Assembly: GCA_018828825.1 (NCBI GenBank) | Contig: JAHJUV010000084.1 | Coordinates: forward strand, 1 to 26,764 | DNA: 26,764 nt | Origin: Planctomycetota bacterium | GTDB taxonomy: Bacteria; Planctomycetota; Phycisphaerae; Sedimentisphaerales; UBA12454 | Direction: 5' to 3' | In this document: in pieces, positions 15,709-23,187 of the stretch | How positions within the stretch are numbered: the stretch's first letter is position 1 | Layout: each line of letters opens with the position of its first letter | The notes under the pieces: model-generated | What the model saw: the letters and a program-made list of their open reading frames with translations, nothing else | Database searches by the model: none | What the model was told of the DNA's origin: nothing | Translations under genes and position numbers: made by a program

Positions 15709-15897
15709 ATGATTAAGGTTAAATCTCGCCTCGGCGAGTCAGTAGAACAGATGGTTAAACGCTTCAAAAAGATGTGCGAAAAAGAAGGCATTATTCGCGA
15801 CATCAAACGAATGAGCTACTATGAGAAGCCGTCGGAGAAAAACCGCAGAAGAAGACGCAAAGCAGTAAGGTCGGCAAAATTTTCAAGCAGATATTAA
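15709..15897 (+). CDS. rpsU: 30S ribosomal protein S21 (bS21)
   Basis: Small basic protein of the 30S subunit, located near the 3' end of 16S rRNA and involved in initiation. The 62-residue product begins MIKVKSRLGESVEQMVKRFKK, given here as MIKVKSRLGESVEQ and MVKRFKK, and has the typical EGIIRDIKRMSYYEKPSEKNRRRRRKA core in the pieces EGIIRDIKR, SYYEKPSEK and NRRRRRKA. The ribosome binding site is distant (AGGA about 12 bases upstream). It appears monocistronic, with its own promoter candidate and an intrinsic terminator 28 bases after the stop. Confidence 0.95.
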   Translation: MIKVKSRLGESVEQMVKRFKKMCEKEGIIRDIKRMSYYEKPSEKNRRRRRKAVRSAKFSSRY

Positions 15898-15924
15898 ACT
15901 ATATATCGTTTAATCAAAAAGGAT

Positions 15925-15955
15925 AAAACCGGGCATACTTTCGCCCGGTTTTTTT
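15925..15955 (+). terminator. Rho-independent terminator of rpsU
   Basis: AAAACCGGGC (15925-15934) pairs perfectly with GCCCGGTTTT (15943-15952) around an 8-base loop, and the T run continues to 15955. This is the clearest terminator in the window. Confidence 0.92.
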
Positions 15956-16075
15956 ATGCGCCTGGTTCTAACAGTCACAAAGAAATGGGGTTCTGCGCAT
16001 TTAAACGATTTGCTATTACTATTGCCGTCAGGTTAAGCAATCCAATGGCAGATAGTTTATAGATAAAGGTCTGGG

Positions 16076-16134
16076 AAATTGAATTGAAATCGCATATATA
16101 TAGGATATGGTATTTCAAAAGCCAGATTCAATTT
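16076..16134 (+). promoter_or_regulatory. Nested inverted repeats in the treT leader region
   Basis: Three perfect arms nest inside one another: AAATTGAAT (16076-16084) with ATTCAATTT (16126-16134), GAAAT (16086-16090) with ATTTC (16112-16116), and CATAT (16093-16097) with ATATG (16105-16109). The element ends 72 bases before the treT start. It could be a folded leader RNA or a stack of operator half-sites. The remainder of the 15956-16206 gap shows no gene. Confidence 0.45.
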
Positions 16135-16206
16135 GGATTCTGTGTATGGACTCAGGGAGTTACTTCACGAAATAACCAAAAAGTAAAAAGTTGCTAAGGA
16201 GATGTT

Positions 16207-17421
16207 ATGTTAAGACTTGAAGATTTCCGTCACATCGTACCCGATGAAACATTAGCTGAAATTTATGCCAGGGCCAGAAAGCTTTATGGCAAACACGTTG
16301 TTCATCTAAATGCCACATATCAGGGAGGTGGCGTTGCAGAAATTCTTTATTCGCTGGTATTGTTGATGAATGATGTCGGTATCGATACCGGCTGGCGAAT
16401 TCTACACGGCAGTCAGGAGTTCTTTGAGGTTACAAAGAGTTTTCACAATGCCCTGCAAGGTGCAAAATTTAATCTGTCTGAACAAAAGAAAAAAATATAT
16501 TTGCAGGTAAATGATAACTTCTCGAAGTTTACGCATCTTGACCATGACTGTGTGATAATCCATGACCCTCAGCCGCTTTCACTTATAAGCGCTTCCGGCA
16601 ATAAAAAACGTGAGCCCTGGATATGGCGTTGCCATATAGACCTGACAAACCCTAACAATGAACTCTGGGATTTTCTTAAAGGATTTATATTGAAGTATGA
16701 CCAGGTTGTTTTTTCAAGCGAGAAATACTTCAAAGACGATCTGCCCATTGACCAGAGACTTATATTCCCAGCTATTAATCCGCTAAGTGAGAAAAACAAA
16801 GACATTCCCGATAAAACCGTTTTAGAACAAATTACTAAAGTAGGTATTCCTACAGACAAACCAATAATTACCCAGGTCTCCAGGCTCGACCCATGGAAAG
16901 ATCCCGAGGGAGTAATTGATATCTTTAAGCTGGTAAAAGAACATATCGACTGCAGGTTGGTTTTCTGTTACAACGCTGCCAGTGATGACCCTGAGGGTCT
17001 GAGAATGTACAACAAAGTTTATGAGAAGGCCCACCATTTTGTAAAGACAGGGGATATTTTGTTTGTTGTGGGCAATAACGAAACATTAGTGAATGCAATT
17101 CAAAGGTATTCAAGTATCATAATCCAAAAATCTACCAAGGAAGGGTTTTGTCTTGCCGTAACAGAAGCGCTGTGGAAAGAAACGCCCGTTGTTGCATCAA
17201 ATGTGGGCGGCATACCTATGCAAATCGAGGACGGTAAAAACGGGTTTCTGCTTGAGCCAAAAGATACCGAAGGATTTGCAGACAGAATCGTACATTTGCT
17301 AAAAAATCCCAAGCTAAGAAAAGAAGTGGGCAAAAAAGGTAAACAAACTGTCAGAGAAAAGTTCTTAATAACTCGTTTGCTTTCTGATTACCTGTATATG
17401 TTGGATTCCATAATCGGTTAA
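16207..17421 (+). CDS. treT: Trehalose synthase TreT-like GT4 glycosyltransferase
   Basis: A 404-residue retaining GT-B glycosyltransferase that matches the TreT/trehalose phosphorylase group, which forms trehalose from NDP-glucose and glucose. The N-terminal half carries HVVHLNATYQGGGVAEILYSL (in parts HLNATYQGGG and VAEILYSL), a hallmark of the group, then DCVIIHDPQPL and WRCHIDLTNP. The C-terminal half has ITQVSRLDPWKDPEGVIDIF and the nucleotide-sugar motif KEGFCLAVTEALWKETPVVAS, i.e. E-x7-E, ending in GGIPMQIEDGKNGFLL. AAGGAG lies five bases before the ATG. It is convergent with otsAB, the other trehalose pathway. Phosphorylase rather than synthase activity cannot be excluded from sequence. 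Confidence 0.85.
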   Translation: MLRLEDFRHIVPDETLAEIYARARKLYGKHVVHLNATYQGGGVAEILYSLVLLMNDVGIDTGWRILHGSQEFFEVTKSFHNALQGAKFNLSEQKKKIYLQVNDNFSKFTHLDHDCVIIHDPQPLSLISASGNKKREPWIWRCHIDLTNPNNELWDFLKGFILKYDQVVFSSEKYFKDDLPIDQRLIFPAINPLSEKNKDIPDKTVLEQITKVGIPTDKPIITQVSRLDPWKDPEGVIDIFKLVKEHIDCRLVFCYNAASDDPEGLRMYNKVYEKAHHFVKTGDILFVVGNNETLVNAIQRYSSIIIQKSTKEGFCLAVTEALWKETPVVASNVGGIPMQIEDGKNGFLLEPKDTEGFADRIVHLLKNPKLRKEVGKKGKQTVREKFLITRLLSDYLYMLDSIIG

Positions 17422-17447
17422 TAGTTTGTAATAAAATTTGAATCCAA

Positions 17448-17515
17448 TGTTGACCCCGCACCTTCTAAAATATTTAAAAATTAGAATATAAAGAAGATGT
17501 GGGGTTGACAAATCA
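17448..17515. repeat. 68-bp palindromic repeat, copy A
   Basis: This copy lies between the convergent treT and otsAB stops. It matches copy B (19845-19912) at 66 of 68 positions in the same orientation. The ends fold back: CCCCGCACCTTCT pairs with AGAAGATGTGGGG (one mismatch, one G-U), flanked by direct GTTGAC motifs, around an A/T-only core. No coding capacity. It looks like a small MITE-type or REP-type element. Confidence 0.8.
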
Positions 17516-17534
17516 GCAATTGTCCCTGACAGAT

Positions 17535-19703
17535 TTACCTGACATTTCGTATTGCTCCCAACAGGATGTTTACAAATTCTTTCGGGCTGTCTATCCGAAA
17601 CTCGGCGTTGCTTTGCCCCTGCCCTATTTTAATTTTAAAAAGTCTTCTATCGGCCAGCTTAAACATACTTTCATCAGTCTGGTCGTCGCCGGCACAAAGT
17701 ATAAAGTCATATTTACTCTTTCCGCCGGCAAATCTCATCAGGGCAAGTCCCTTATTGGCCTGCATCGAACTTACCTCAATGATTTTCTTGCCGTGGCGGA
17801 CTTCAACCGGCAGATTGGAAAGCATATCCTGCAGCATAGCCATAAGTTGTTGAGCGTTAAGCAGTCCAAACTCAGGGTCTGCCATCCTGTAATGCCAGAC
17901 AATCGATGATGTTTTCTCTTCGATAAAACTGCCCTGCGTAGTGCCGACATACTGCTCAAAGATTTTCCTTACCGATTTTTTCCACGAAAGGTCCACGTTT
18001 CTGACTGATTTTAGCCATCTGTTGCTTTGCGGACTGTGATAGCTAAAGCCATGCTCGGCAATTAATGTTACGTTATATTTGCCGAACCATTTTTCAAGTT
18101 CACTGCCCCTCCTGCCGCTGATAAGAAACGTATCTATGTTTTTCTTGCAGCTCAGAGCTTCGAGCAGTTGTTTTACCTGCTCATCGGGTCCGGCCTTGTC
18201 TGGGTCGTTCTGCAGGTCGCAAAGCGTACCGTCATAATCGAGAAAGAATACCATTTTGCGGGATTTTTTGACCCGTTTTACAAGCTCATTGCGGACATCG
18301 GCCTCTTTCTGGATTGATGTGTCTTCAATTTCGAGTTTGCCGAGTTCATTAATAAATTTCCCGGCCCAATATTTAGCGTCAAATTGCGCCACTCGTTCAT
18401 ACATCCCTCTCATTCGCCGTTTAATATCGTCCTGCTGGGCGTTTATAGCCAGTTCAAGACTCTCGGCCACAGTATCTATATCGTATGGGTTGACGATAAA
18501 CGCCTGGAAAAGCTCATTAGCCGCTCCCGTAAATTCGCTCAAAATAAGGGCACCTGTAAAATCCGGTCTGCAGGCGACAAATTCCTTGGCCACCAGGTTC
18601 ATCCCATCCATCAGCGGCGTAACCATCGCGACATCAGCAAGACGGTAAAGGGCGCACAATTCCGTAAAATCGACGGATTTATATATGAAATGAATGGGCG
18701 TGTTTTCCACAGTAGCATGTTTTCCATTCAGCCTGCCTATCATACTCTCGACATTTGCCTTAAGCTGGGCGTATTCAGGCACCTCATCTCTGCTTGGTAT
18801 ACTTATAAATATGAAAACAATATTGTTTTTATCGTGCCATTTGGTCAGAAATCTGTCTATTACATCGAGTTTCCTTATAATTCCCTTTGAATAATCGAGC
18901 CTTTCGACACTAAGTATGACCTTTTTCCTCTTGTAAATTTTTTTGAAATCGGCCAGCTTTTTTCTGAATCTTGAGGTTTTGAATTCTGCCTGAAAAGACT
19001 GAACATTAGCCCCGATCGGAAAAACTCCCATATGACATTTTCTATCCCCGCAGCGGACTACCATGGAATCACATTCCGCACCGAGCAGTCTCATCGTGGA
19101 ACTTCTGAAGTGACGCATATATCCAAATGTCTGGAAACCGATCAAATCAGCGCCGAGCACCCCTGCCAGCAGTTCTTTCCGCTGGGGATGGCACCGGAAA
19201 ACCTCGTACGAAGGAAAAGGCGTATGCAGAAAGAATCCCACTTTAAGATTTCTTCCGCTTTGTTTCAGCATCTGGGGCACCAGCATAAGCTGATAATCGT
19301 GCACCCATATAACATCGTCTTCTTTCGCGATTTTGAGAATAACGTCCGTGAATTTCTGATTTACCCTCCGGTACTGCCGCCACCAGTCCTGTCGATACCT
19401 GATATAATACGAACGATAATGAAGCAGCGGCCAAAGTGTCGAATTCGAAAATCCATAATAATAGCCTGTTATTTCATCCTTATTGAGAAATACCGGCAGG
19501 CAGTTATATTTCCTGGCTAAAAGATTTTCGATATCCTGCTGGTCTTTTCTGTCTGCTGTAACTTTCCCGGGCCAGCCCACCCATATCATATCATAATCGC
19601 GTCTAACCCCCTCAAGTGCAGAGACAACACCCCCGCTGGATTCGACAATTTCCTCGCCAATCGTTAAAGGCAACCTGTTTGCTATGTTGATTATTCTCGT
19701 CAT
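17535..19703 (-). CDS. otsAB: Fused trehalose-6-phosphate synthase/phosphatase (OtsA-OtsB)
   Basis: A bifunctional 722-residue cytosolic enzyme: the N-terminal GT20 domain makes trehalose-6-phosphate from a nucleotide glucose and glucose-6-phosphate, and the C-terminal HAD domain dephosphorylates it. In the GT20 part (about 1-470) I see NRLPLTIG, SSGGVVSAL, WVHDYQLMLVPQML, FFLHTPFPS, SVERLDYSKGI and PLMDGMNLVAKEFVA. In the HAD part (about 490-722) I see FFLDYDGTLCDL (the DxDGT nucleophile), FLISGRRG, IEVSSMQANKGLAL and LCAGDDQTDESMF. Both active sites look intact. The fused order occurs in several bacteria and in eukaryotic TPS proteins. The gene stands between two copies of a 68-bp repeat. 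Confidence 0.95.
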   Translation of the reverse strand: MTRIINIANRLPLTIGEEIVESSGGVVSALEGVRRDYDMIWVGWPGKVTADRKDQQDIENLLARKYNCLPVFLNKDEITGYYYGFSNSTLWPLLHYRSYYIRYRQDWWRQYRRVNQKFTDVILKIAKEDDVIWVHDYQLMLVPQMLKQSGRNLKVGFFLHTPFPSYEVFRCHPQRKELLAGVLGADLIGFQTFGYMRHFRSSTMRLLGAECDSMVVRCGDRKCHMGVFPIGANVQSFQAEFKTSRFRKKLADFKKIYKRKKVILSVERLDYSKGIIRKLDVIDRFLTKWHDKNNIVFIFISIPSRDEVPEYAQLKANVESMIGRLNGKHATVENTPIHFIYKSVDFTELCALYRLADVAMVTPLMDGMNLVAKEFVACRPDFTGALILSEFTGAANELFQAFIVNPYDIDTVAESLELAINAQQDDIKRRMRGMYERVAQFDAKYWAGKFINELGKLEIEDTSIQKEADVRNELVKRVKKSRKMVFFLDYDGTLCDLQNDPDKAGPDEQVKQLLEALSCKKNIDTFLISGRRGSELEKWFGKYNVTLIAEHGFSYHSPQSNRWLKSVRNVDLSWKKSVRKIFEQYVGTTQGSFIEEKTSSIVWHYRMADPEFGLLNAQQLMAMLQDMLSNLPVEVRHGKKIIEVSSMQANKGLALMRFAGGKSKYDFILCAGDDQTDESMFKLADRRLFKIKIGQGQSNAEFRIDSPKEFVNILLGAIRNVR

Positions 19704-19777
19704 TTTCCACCAATTCCCCTGTTGAGTCGTACTGCGCCACTAAAGGATAAGGCAAACTGCTGGGAACATCAAATATT

Positions 19778-19841
19778 TTTTCAGAGCTTCTGAAAATTTT
19801 AACCTTATTTACAGCAGAATTTTAACCTAAAAATTTTAACC
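19778..19841. promoter_or_regulatory. Palindrome and three direct repeats upstream of otsAB and kdsB
   Basis: A perfect palindrome TTTTCAGA-gct-TCTGAAAA spans 19778-19796. It is followed by three copies of AATTTTAACC at 19795-19804, 19818-19827 and 19832-19841, with start-to-start spacing of 23 and 14 bases. The cluster lies in the divergent region between otsAB and kdsB, about 75-140 bases before the otsAB start. It looks like a regulator binding array; the regulator is unknown. Confidence 0.45.
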
Positions 19842-19844
19842 CGT

Positions 19845-19912
19845 TGTTGACCCCGCACCCTCTAAAATATTTAAAAATTAGAATATAAAGAAGATGCGGG
19901 GTTGACAAATCA
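19845..19912. repeat. 68-bp palindromic repeat, copy B
   Basis: Same element and orientation as copy A, differing at two positions (CCCTCT for CCTTCT; GATGC for GATGT). Its inverted ends are CCCCGCACCCTCT and AGAAGATGCGGGG. It lies between the divergent otsAB and kdsB starts. Its right end includes TTGACA (19902-19907), which is well placed to act as the -35 box of kdsB. Confidence 0.8.
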
Positions 19913-19933
19913 ACCTTCTTTGAATAATATAAT
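19902..19933 (+). promoter_or_regulatory. kdsB-pyrG promoter, -35 box inside repeat copy B
   Basis: TTGACA at 19902-19907 is followed after 17 bases by TAATAT (19925-19930), which overlaps a perfect TATAAT at 19928-19933 (20-base spacing). The -35 belongs to the repeat and the -10 to unique sequence. Confidence 0.5.
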
Positions 19934-19989
19934 CGGGCAGTGGTTTTTCGGATAACTGCCAAATGTTCAGAAATCGCTGCCGGAGAAAC

Positions 19990-20724
19990 GTGAAGATTAT
20001 AGTTGTTATACCTGCTCGTTATGATTCAACAAGATTCCCGGGGAAAGTTCTCGCTAAAGAAACCGGCAAATACCTCATTCAGCACACCTGGGAACAGGTC
20101 CGCAAAGCGGCAATAGTCGAAAAAGTCATCATTGCCACGAACAGCGAAAAAGTCCTTTCTGCCTGTAAATCGTTCGGCGCTGACTGCGTTATGACTTCGG
20201 CCAGCCATCAGAGCGGCACAGATCGCATCGCTGAAGCGGTCGAAAAAATCGATACAGATGTTGTGATAAACGTCCAGGCGGACGAGCCTGAAATTGAGCC
20301 TTCAAATATAGAACTTCTGGCTCAATTAATGATTGACAATCCGCAGGCTAAAATGGCCACGCTGGTAGCCAAATTCGAGAACAAAGAACAGATTGCTAAT
20401 CCCAGTATCGTAAAGGTAATCATCGGCAAGGACAGGTTTGCGAAGTACTTTTCACGGTCCGTAATCCCCTGCTGTCGAAAAAACGGGCCCGTTGGAGACA
20501 TAAACGATTATTACAGGCATTTAGGTATTTATGCCTATACAAAAGACTTTCTTTTACATATAACAAAATTGCCGGCCGGGAAACTCGAGCAAATCGAGCA
20601 GCTTGAACAGCTTCGTGTCCTTGAGTACGGCTTTGAGATACTAACCGGCTTTGTAAAACATATTGCACCGGGCATTGATACGCAGGAACAATACCTCGAA
20701 TTCGTGAAAAGAGTAAAAAAATAG
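19990..20724 (+). CDS. kdsB: 3-deoxy-manno-octulosonate cytidylyltransferase
   Basis: Activates KDO with CTP to CMP-KDO for lipopolysaccharide inner core, which implies a Gram-negative outer membrane. I start at GTG 19990 (244 residues) because GGAG at 19982-19985 lies just upstream and the N-terminus then begins at the conserved KIIVVIPARYDSTRFPGKVLA (as VVIPARYDSTRFPGK and VLA); an ATG at 19963 would add MFRNRCRRN. Other landmarks are VINVQADEPEI, KMATLVAKF, KYFSRSVIP and YYRHLGIYAYTKDFL. It is followed by pyrG after 11 bases, so the CTP-using and CTP-making enzymes are co-transcribed. Confidence 0.93.
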   Translation: MKIIVVIPARYDSTRFPGKVLAKETGKYLIQHTWEQVRKAAIVEKVIIATNSEKVLSACKSFGADCVMTSASHQSGTDRIAEAVEKIDTDVVINVQADEPEIEPSNIELLAQLMIDNPQAKMATLVAKFENKEQIANPSIVKVIIGKDRFAKYFSRSVIPCCRKNGPVGDINDYYRHLGIYAYTKDFLLHITKLPAGKLEQIEQLEQLRVLEYGFEILTGFVKHIAPGIDTQEQYLEFVKRVKK

Positions 20725-20735
20725 AAGGCACTGCA

Positions 20736-22439
20736 ATGACTGACAAAAATGAACTGCTTGCGAGCGTGAGTGAATCTTCGGCGGAGAGCGAATATTTTTC
20801 GCCGATGCCGAAAGGCTACCAAAAAGGTAAAACCAAGTACGTCGTCGTTATGGGCACAGTAATGAGCGGTCTGGGAAAGGGAATATTCTCATCCTGCCTT
20901 GGAAAACTAATGCAGGATAAGGGCCTGAAAGTAGCTCCTATCAAGCTCGAAGGCTATCTGAATATCGACTCCGGCACGTTAAATCCATTCCGGCACGGCG
21001 AAGTTTTTGTGCTCGACGACGGTATGGAATGCGATATGGACCTGGGCACATACGAACGGATGCTCGAAAAAGACCTAAGTCAGGATAATTTCTGCACAAG
21101 CGGCCAGATTTATCGGGAGGTGCTGGAGAAGGAACGGCACGGTGATTATCTCGGAAGAGACGTACAGATGATTCCGCACGTTACTGGCGAAGTCAAATTA
21201 AGACTGCGGACTCTGGCGATGAAATCCAACGCTGATATTATCTTTGTCGAGATTGGCGGCACGGTTGGCGACCTTGAAAATGCCTTTTATATTGAAGCAA
21301 TGCGCGAATTAGCTTATGAGGAAGGCCCCCATAGCTGCTGTTTCGTAGCCCTGACTTATATACTCGAACCACGGATTCTGGGCGAACAAAAATCCAAGGC
21401 GGCCCAGCTCGGAATAAAACAGCTTATGCAAAGTGGAATTCAGCCGGATATTATTGCCTGCAGGGCGAGAAATGTGGTCAATGAAAAAGCCCGTCAGAAA
21501 ATCAGTGTTTACAGCAATGTGCCTATTGGCAGAGTCGTAAGCCTGGCAGATTCGGCAAGCATATACCAGATACCGGCAATGCTGCGAGAATGCGGAATGG
21601 ATTTTGAAGTTTTAAAGCTTTTGCATATAGAAGATAGAATCGACCTGCGAAAGGAGCGAGTCGAATGGGCAAAATGGTGCGACTTCACTGATAAGATAGG
21701 GAAAGAAAAACACGAAATTATTATCGGCATAACCGGCAAATATACCTCCGTCAGGGACAGTTATGCATCTATTATAAACGCACTGGAACATTCGGGAATA
21801 ATCCTTGGATGTAAGGTCAAAATCAAGTGGATTGACACAAGCATTATAACCGGCAAAAATGTAGCTGAACATTTGAAGGATGTTGACGGCATAATTGTGC
21901 CCGGCGGCTTTGGTGTCCGCGGCACAGAAGGCAAAATAGCCTGTATTAAACACGTCAGATTGAACAATATTCCGTTTCTTGGTATTTGCCTGGGCTTCCA
22001 GATGGCGGTAATAGAATACGCAAGGAACATCTGCGGCCTAAAGAAGGCCAACAGCACCGAAATTGAGCCGGACTGCAGCGAGCCGGTTATCAATATTCTG
22101 CCGGAACAAAAAAAAATCGAGGGTCTCGGCGGCAATATGAGGCTCGGCGGACAGGATATAAAACTCAAGCCGGACACGACAGCTTTTAAGCTTTTTGGGA
22201 ATAATCCAAGCATTCGAATGAGATTTAGGCATCGTTATGAAGTTGACCCCCGTTATGTCGAAAAACTCGAAAAGGCCGGCCTAATCTTTTCAGGCAAGGC
22301 CCCGAACTATCCGATTATGCAAATACTTGAATTGTCCGAACATCCGTATTTTATAGCGACCCAGGCGCATCCCTGTCTAACCTCAAGGCCGCTGCATCCC
22401 CATCCGATGTTCACAGGTCTGGTAGCTGCGGCAATGTAA
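20736..22439 (+). CDS. pyrG: CTP synthase with variant motifs
   Basis: Converts UTP to CTP using ATP and glutamine. The 567-residue product has an N-terminal synthase domain and a C-terminal class I glutamine amidotransferase domain, plus a leader of about 33 residues. In the synthase, K48 (SGLGKG), K70, D78 and E172 (VEIGGTVGD) are kept, but surrounding motifs differ from canonical ones: VMGTVMSGLGKG for VTGGVVSSLGKG, IKLEGYLNIDSGTLNP for MKLDPYINVDPGTMSP. In the glutaminase, VPGGFGVRG, C418 (GICLGFQ), FRHRYEV and H545 remain, yet the triad glutamate two residues after the histidine is C547 (AHPCLTS for FHPEFTS). AGAAGG lies seven bases before the ATG. A divergent CTP synthase clade is likely; ammonia-dependent activity is conceivable. 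Confidence 0.93.
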   Translation: MTDKNELLASVSESSAESEYFSPMPKGYQKGKTKYVVVMGTVMSGLGKGIFSSCLGKLMQDKGLKVAPIKLEGYLNIDSGTLNPFRHGEVFVLDDGMECDMDLGTYERMLEKDLSQDNFCTSGQIYREVLEKERHGDYLGRDVQMIPHVTGEVKLRLRTLAMKSNADIIFVEIGGTVGDLENAFYIEAMRELAYEEGPHSCCFVALTYILEPRILGEQKSKAAQLGIKQLMQSGIQPDIIACRARNVVNEKARQKISVYSNVPIGRVVSLADSASIYQIPAMLRECGMDFEVLKLLHIEDRIDLRKERVEWAKWCDFTDKIGKEKHEIIIGITGKYTSVRDSYASIINALEHSGIILGCKVKIKWIDTSIITGKNVAEHLKDVDGIIVPGGFGVRGTEGKIACIKHVRLNNIPFLGICLGFQMAVIEYARNICGLKKANSTEIEPDCSEPVINILPEQKKIEGLGGNMRLGGQDIKLKPDTTAFKLFGNNPSIRMRFRHRYEVDPRYVEKLEKAGLIFSGKAPNYPIMQILELSEHPYFIATQAHPCLTSRPLHPHPMFTGLVAAAM

Positions 22440-22452
22440 AAGTTATATGTTA

Positions 22453-22839
22453 TTACCGCGCCTGCAGCCCGTTGGCATCTGCCTGAACTTTTTCGGCCTT
22501 TTGAAGTCCCTCAATTTCCGCTTTTAACCGTTCATTTTCCTGCGTGAGTCGTTCAACTTCTTCCATTAAATCCTTTGGAAGCTGGTCCATAAGAAATGTT
22601 GCGGTACTACCGGCGTCGGTCTGAATTTTTAGATTTTCCCGCCGGCATTGTTCAAGCAATGTCTTCTGTTTTTCTATTTCCTTTTGGCACTGCTTAAGCT
22701 GATTTTTCAAATTCAGGTTTTCATTGGCCACAAGCCTGTCTTTCCTGCTGATATCGGCAGTTTTCTGTTGCTGAGCCGGTTGACAACCCGTCATAATCGG
22801 AATTATTAATATCGCTAAAATCCAGCCTGTTTTTTTCAT
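22453..22839 (-). CDS. Small coiled-coil lipoprotein
   Basis: A 128-residue predicted lipoprotein. I start at the ATG at 22839, giving MKKTGWILAILIIPIMTGC: two lysines, a hydrophobic stretch and a lipobox ending at C19. The mature part has a short Gln-rich linker, then long heptad-like helices (NENLNLKNQLKQCQKEIEKQ and LMEEVERLTQENERLKAEIE) with leucines and charged residues, i.e. coiled coil. The two extra cysteines in the coil (QLKQCQK, LEQCRRE) might bond between subunits. An upstream ATG at 22860 would spoil the signal peptide. It is convergent with pyrG, 13 bases away. Function unknown; it is probably envelope-anchored. Confidence 0.8.
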   Translation of the reverse strand: MKKTGWILAILIIPIMTGCQPAQQQKTADISRKDRLVANENLNLKNQLKQCQKEIEKQKTLLEQCRRENLKIQTDAGSTATFLMDQLPKDLMEEVERLTQENERLKAEIEGLQKAEKVQADANGLQAR

Positions 22840-22922
22840 AACCTGCCCTTTATAAAGCACTTCTATTATCCCTTAATTATATCATTAATGCTGCAGGGGG
22901 TCAACAAGCAACATATAAATAC

Positions 22923-22963
22923 AAAAAAACGGAAGATTCTGCCGTGGCGATAGAATCTCCCGT
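22923..22963 (-). terminator. Rho-independent terminator of the Lys-rich mini-ORF transcript
   Basis: On the minus strand ACGGGAGATTCT and AGAATCTTCCGT pair over 12 positions with one mismatch around an 11-base loop and run into seven T residues (22929-22923). It faces the transcript of the ORF at 23069-23134. Confidence 0.85.
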
Positions 22964-23071
22964 AGCCTCGTGAGCTGAAATCAAAATTTTGAGTTACGGC
23001 CCACAGTTCTGAAAACCGTCGATTAACATTGCTGTAATGCAAGAAAGTCCGACGACTATATCACAGAACTA
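22929..23071 (-). ncRNA. Candidate structured RNA / folded 3' region after the Lys-rich mini-ORF
   Basis: Between the mini-ORF stop and the terminator the minus-strand RNA can form nested stems: AGTTCTG (23070-23064) with CAGAACT (23011-23005); inside it CGTCG (23054-23050) with CGACG (23021-23017); and inside that GCATT (23040-23036) with AATGT (23030-23026), where one pair is G-U only on the minus strand. A second domain is closed by CCGTA with TACGG (around 22999-22961) next to the terminator hairpin. The first arm overlaps the stop codon. It matches no RNA family that I can name. It may be a structured 3' UTR or an independent small RNA. Confidence 0.45.
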
Positions 23072-23134
23072 TTTCTTTTTTTTCTTTGCTACTTTTTTCT
23101 TTGCTACTTTCTTCTTTGCTTTCTTCTTTGCCAT
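23069..23134 (-). CDS. 21-residue lysine-rich protein
   Basis: A tiny ORF with the best ribosome binding site in the window: AAAGGAGGTGA, a full complement of the 16S 3' end, ends about nine bases before ATG. The product is built from four units of the form A-K-K-K, two of them followed by V, and ends in a run of lysines; 15 of 21 residues are Lys. The codons follow a GCA-AAG-AAG-AAA(-GTA) period, so it likely arose by repeat expansion. Such composition suggests nucleic-acid or ribosome binding, like the tails of histone H1-like proteins, but this is inference. A promoter candidate and an intrinsic terminator bracket it, so it seems to have its own transcript. A leader peptide for the folded RNA downstream is an alternative. 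Confidence 0.6.
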   Translation of the reverse strand: MAKKKAKKKVAKKKVAKKKKK

Positions 23135-23187
23135 TCTCAGTCACCTCCTTTCAATCAAAAAGGTTTGAAAGTTCGAATGACAATATT

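Noticed and set aside
23141..23152. TCACCTCCTTTC on the plus strand looks like the 3' end of 16S rRNA
   Set aside because: No other rRNA sequence is nearby. It is the inverse of the Shine-Dalgarno site of the minus-strand Lys-rich ORF.
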